Shown: positions 40,200 to 40,260 of the stretch, in pieces
Layout: the number at the start of each line of letters is the position of its first letter
Position numbering within the stretch: the stretch's first letter is position 1
Assembly (NCBI GenBank): GCA_011523635.1
Contig: WTGI01000069.1
Span: 1-40,260 of the forward strand
Length of the DNA stretch: 40,260 nt
Direction: 5' to 3'
Source of the DNA: Acidimicrobiia bacterium
Lineage (GTDB): Bacteria; Actinomycetota; Acidimicrobiia; Spongiisociales; Spongiisociaceae
Notes under the pieces: generated by a model
Told to the model about the DNA's origin: nothing
Database searches by the model: none
The model's input: only the letters and a program-made list of their open reading frames with translations
Made by a program: the position numbers and the translations under genes

Positions 40200-40260
40200 A
40201 TGGGTAAGGAGCGTTTTGTGCGGGATAAGCCGCATGTGAATGTTGGGACTATGGGTCATA
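40200..40260 (+). CDS. tuf: Elongation factor Tu, N-terminal fragment (3' partial)
   Basis: The reading frame from ATG 40200 gives MGKERFVRDKPHVNVGTMGH, the conserved N-terminus of EF-Tu just before its G1 loop; the rest is beyond the window. GAGGAG lies about 10 nt upstream. The gene follows tRNA-Tyr, -Thr and -Met, the same kind of arrangement as the tRNA-tufB operons of other bacteria. All 20 complete codons end in G or T and none in C, unlike every neighbouring gene. Confidence 0.93.
   Translation, partial: MGKERFVRDKPHVNVGTMGH

Noticed and set aside
1..40260. CRISPR arrays, phage genes, complete insertion sequences or toxin-antitoxin pairs.
   Set aside because: No regularly spaced repeats, transposase, integrase or structural phage motifs were found on either strand; the only mobile-element candidate is the 211-bp inverted-repeat element.

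Overview
The window is a G+C-rich, densely packed bacterial chromosome segment with C/G-ending codons, many GTG starts, 4-8 nt gene overlaps and several promoters whose -10 lies almost on the start codon. An actinobacterial-type inositol-1-phosphate synthase and lipoproteins with Thr/Ala/Pro linkers (TTAAP/DTTAAP repeats) suggest an uncultured actinobacterium, probably close to Acidimicrobiia. The phylum-level call is fairly firm; the class is inference.

Layout. (1) 1-1896, plus strand: the end of an unidentified gene, then a UGSC-family selenoprotein whose in-frame TGA (419-421) splits it into two apparent ORFs, then acetate kinase. A SECIS-like hairpin sits at 433-451. (2) 1918-12057, minus strand: a nine-gene operon with a complete Opp/Dpp-type ABC importer, an M20 amidohydrolase, a class III aminotransferase, a uridine-phosphorylase-like enzyme and adenosine deaminase. 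(3) 12208-16934: a GMC oxidoreductase facing a cytoplasmic BisC/TorA-type molybdoenzyme across 66 bp, then a DUF1989 protein. (4) 17005-21913, minus strand: a ThiXYZ-like ABC importer with an ATZ/TRZ-type amidohydrolase and TenA, apparently a thiamine-pyrimidine salvage operon. (5) 22266-24339: ino1 and a divergent LysR regulator. (6) 24336-30140, minus strand: a BmpA-type nucleoside ABC importer headed by mtnA. (7) 30189-37695, plus strand: an MTA/SAH-deaminase-like enzyme, a DUF985 cupin, two SDRs, a 211-bp element with terminal inverted repeats, an ABM monooxygenase, a class II aldolase-SDR fusion and two nucleoside phosphorylases. (8) 37764-40260: a MidA-type methyltransferase, an HtpX-type protease, tRNA-Tyr, tRNA-Thr, tRNA-Met and the start of tuf.

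How the genes fit together. Blocks 6 and 7 read as import plus deamination-first catabolism of 5'-modified nucleosides (5'-deoxyadenosine, methylthioadenosine): deaminase, 6-oxopurine phosphorylase, MtnA isomerase and a class II aldolase giving dihydroxyacetone phosphate and an aldehyde. Block 2 may import and dismantle nucleosides joined to amino acids or peptides. Block 1 pairs a selenoprotein of unknown chemistry with an acyl-phosphate-using kinase, as glycine reductase does. These three readings are inferences from gene content. No CRISPR array, complete insertion sequence, phage gene or replication origin is visible.
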